DNA from: Mariniphaga sp.
GTDB lineage: Bacteria; Bacteroidota; Bacteroidia; Bacteroidales; Prolixibacteraceae
Direction: 5' to 3'
DNA: 6,813 nt
Assembly: GCA_025363795.1 (NCBI GenBank)
Contig: JANYLE010000326.1
Coordinates: 1 to 6,813 of the forward strand
Under the pieces are notes generated by a model. It searched no databases. It had not been told where the DNA came from and worked only from the letters and a program-made list of their open reading frames with translations. Each line of letters begins with the position of its first letter. Position 1 is the stretch's first letter. The translations under genes were made by a program, and so were the position numbers. Below, piece after piece: positions 5,600 to 6,813 of this stretch.

Positions 5600-6355
5600 A
5601 TGGACTCATTAGTCGAAATACGTAATTTATCAGCAGGTTACGGACAAAATATCGTATTGCATGAAGTAAACCTCTCAATCAGGCAATTCGACTTTATTGG
5701 TGTGATCGGACCGAATGGCGGGGGAAAAACCACTTTGCTCAAAGCACTTCTTGGCCTACTTCCTCCTTTGTCCGGTGAAATTGTCTTCGATGAATCAATG
5801 ACAGAAGGAAACTCCCACCGAATAGGTTATCTTCCTCAAATCAACAATATCGATCGCAAATTTCCGGTAACGGTGTTTGATGTTGTCCGGTCAGGATTAA
5901 TGTCCAGAAAGCGATTAATTGGCCGCTACAACAGTGAAGAGAATGACCGGGCAAATGATCTGATGACCGAAATGGGCATCTCCGGAATACGCACCAAGGC
6001 GATTGGCGAACTCTCGGGTGGACAGATTCAGCGGGCGCTTTTGTGCCGTGCGCTTGTCAATAGCCCGAAGTTATTGGTATTGGATGAGCCCAACACCTAT
6101 GTTGATAACCGTTTTGAACGGGAACTGTATGAAAAATTGAAGGTTCTGAATGAAAAGCTGGCAATCCTGCTGGTTTCGCACGATCTGGGAACCATTTCGA
6201 CCTACGTCAAATCGTATGCCTGTGTAAATAGTTCATTACATTATCATTCCGGAAATAAAGTAACACCGGAACTACTAAGATCTTACGAATGCCCGATCCA
6301 GATCATCACGCATGGAGAAATTCCCCATACAGTTCTTTATAACCATAAATCCTGA
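5600..6355 (+). CDS. znuC: Metal ABC transporter ATP-binding protein (ZnuC type)
   Basis: This 251-residue cytoplasmic ATPase powers the metal importer. All nucleotide-binding motifs are intact: Walker A GPNGGGKTT (37-45), Q-loop GYLPQ (Gln80), signature LSGGQ (138-142), Walker B LLVLDEP (158-164), D-loop NTYVD and the switch His194 (LLVSHD). The first part reads VEIRNLSAGYGQ, typical of the zinc/manganese ATPase subfamily. The C-terminus (CPIQIITHGEIPHTVL, 231-246) carries His residues at 238 and 243 and matches the ending seen in Bacteroidota members. I chose the ATG at 5600; a TTG at 5597 would add one residue. The gene begins 11 bp after the binding-protein stop and its stop shares one base with the permease start (TGATG), so the three genes are almost certainly one transcript. 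Confidence 0.95.
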   Translation: MDSLVEIRNLSAGYGQNIVLHEVNLSIRQFDFIGVIGPNGGGKTTLLKALLGLLPPLSGEIVFDESMTEGNSHRIGYLPQINNIDRKFPVTVFDVVRSGLMSRKRLIGRYNSEENDRANDLMTEMGISGIRTKAIGELSGGQIQRALLCRALVNSPKLLVLDEPNTYVDNRFERELYEKLKVLNEKLAILLVSHDLGTISTYVKSYACVNSSLHYHSGNKVTPELLRSYECPIQIITHGEIPHTVLYNHKS

Positions 6356-6813
6356 TGGAAAACCTGATTGAATTATTCAACTTTGGATTCTTTAGAAATG
6401 CATTTATTGCTGCATTTATTGCAAGTATAACCTGTGGTATAATAGGAACTTATATTGTTTCGCGCCGCATCGTATTCATCAGTGGCGGTATTACCCACGC
6501 TTCTTTCGGAGGAATCGGAATGGGCTACTATTTTGGGTTTGACCCAATATTGGGAGCTATTGTTTTTGGGATCCTCTCCGCACTTGGAATTGAGTTCTTT
6601 ACCAAAAGAGCCGATCTTCGCGAAGATTCGGCGATCGCTATGCTCTGGTCGCTGGGTATGGCATTGGGGGTTATCTTCATCTTTCTGACACCGGGATATG
6701 CTCCCAATCTGATGAGTTATCTGTTTGGAAATATCCTCACCGTTTCGAAAGGAGAGCTCATTTATCTGTTTTTATTGGCTGTTTTTGTGATTGGCTTCTT
6801 CGTGATCTTTTAC
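6355..6813 (+). CDS. znuB: Metal ABC transporter permease (ZnuB type), 3' end cut by window edge
   Basis: The frame from the ATG at 6355 is open for 153 codons to the right edge, so this is the first half or slightly more of a permease usually about 260-290 residues long. Membrane helices are visible at about residues 14-36, 52-80 (one long or two short segments), 92-112 and 135-153. The segment SRRIVFISGGITHASFGGIG (36-55) is the family's conserved region, with His48, and the stretch LREDSAIAMLWSLGMALGV (88-106) is also typical of the ABC-3 permease family (ZnuB/MntB/TroC). It forms the membrane channel for the importer and would dimerise. It overlaps the ATPase gene by one base. No frameshift or odd composition is seen. 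The C-terminus is missing, so completeness beyond the edge is unknown. Confidence 0.95.
   Translation, partial: MENLIELFNFGFFRNAFIAAFIASITCGIIGTYIVSRRIVFISGGITHASFGGIGMGYYFGFDPILGAIVFGILSALGIEFFTKRADLREDSAIAMLWSLGMALGVIFIFLTPGYAPNLMSYLFGNILTVSKGELIYLFLLAVFVIGFFVIFY

Noticed and set aside
6455..6688. A separate plus-strand gene inside the right end
   Set aside because: It is an alternate frame of the permease, whose own frame (from 6355) has clear family motifs and membrane helices.

Overview
This window looks like chromosomal DNA from a member of the Bacteroidota. The evidence is moderate-to-low GC, AT-rich leaders without clear Shine-Dalgarno sequences, one good TAnnTTTG-type promoter element, a membrane-anchored AraC-type regulator of a kind common in that phylum, and metal-ABC and MacA-like proteins that read as Bacteroidota versions. 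The exact genus cannot be told from the sequence.

Left part (1-1758, minus strand). The window opens on the first 39 codons of a minus-strand gene that runs off the left edge. Upstream of it is a 512-bp gap with no convincing gene. The gap holds a striking tandem array of about eleven full or near-full 21-bp units (215-463), each built around a palindrome whose perfect form is ATGTTGATCAACAT. Next comes a 375-residue minus-strand protein with several N-terminal membrane helices and a C-terminal AraC DNA-binding domain. A plausible -7 promoter element (1811-1818) precedes it.

Middle gap (1759-2536). These 778 bp separate the divergent regulator and adaptor genes. They contain the regulator's promoter, a good 11-bp inverted repeat (2370-2409) before the adaptor gene, and a few open stretches that may be decayed coding sequence but resemble nothing I recognise.

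Right part (2537-6813, all plus strand). A MacA/HlyD-type periplasmic adaptor overlaps by 4 bp a small vicinal-oxygen-chelate (glyoxalase-fold) protein, so the two are probably translationally coupled. Then come the membrane-insertion factor YidD and a Zn/Mn-family ABC uptake operon: a substrate-binding lipoprotein (ZnuA type), the ATPase (ZnuC type) and the first 153 residues of the permease (ZnuB type), which is cut by the right edge. The three transporter genes are packed with an 11-bp gap and a 1-bp overlap and together form a complete importer: lipoprotein captures metal, permease passes it, ATPase drives transport.

Most of the window is ordinary, conserved gene content. The items most worth a second look are the 21-bp palindromic array, the Glu in place of the usual first metal-ligand His of the ZnuA-type protein, and the adaptor that lacks its usual transporter partners and is instead coupled to a VOC protein. 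I found no defence system, CRISPR array, tRNA, rRNA or insertion sequence.
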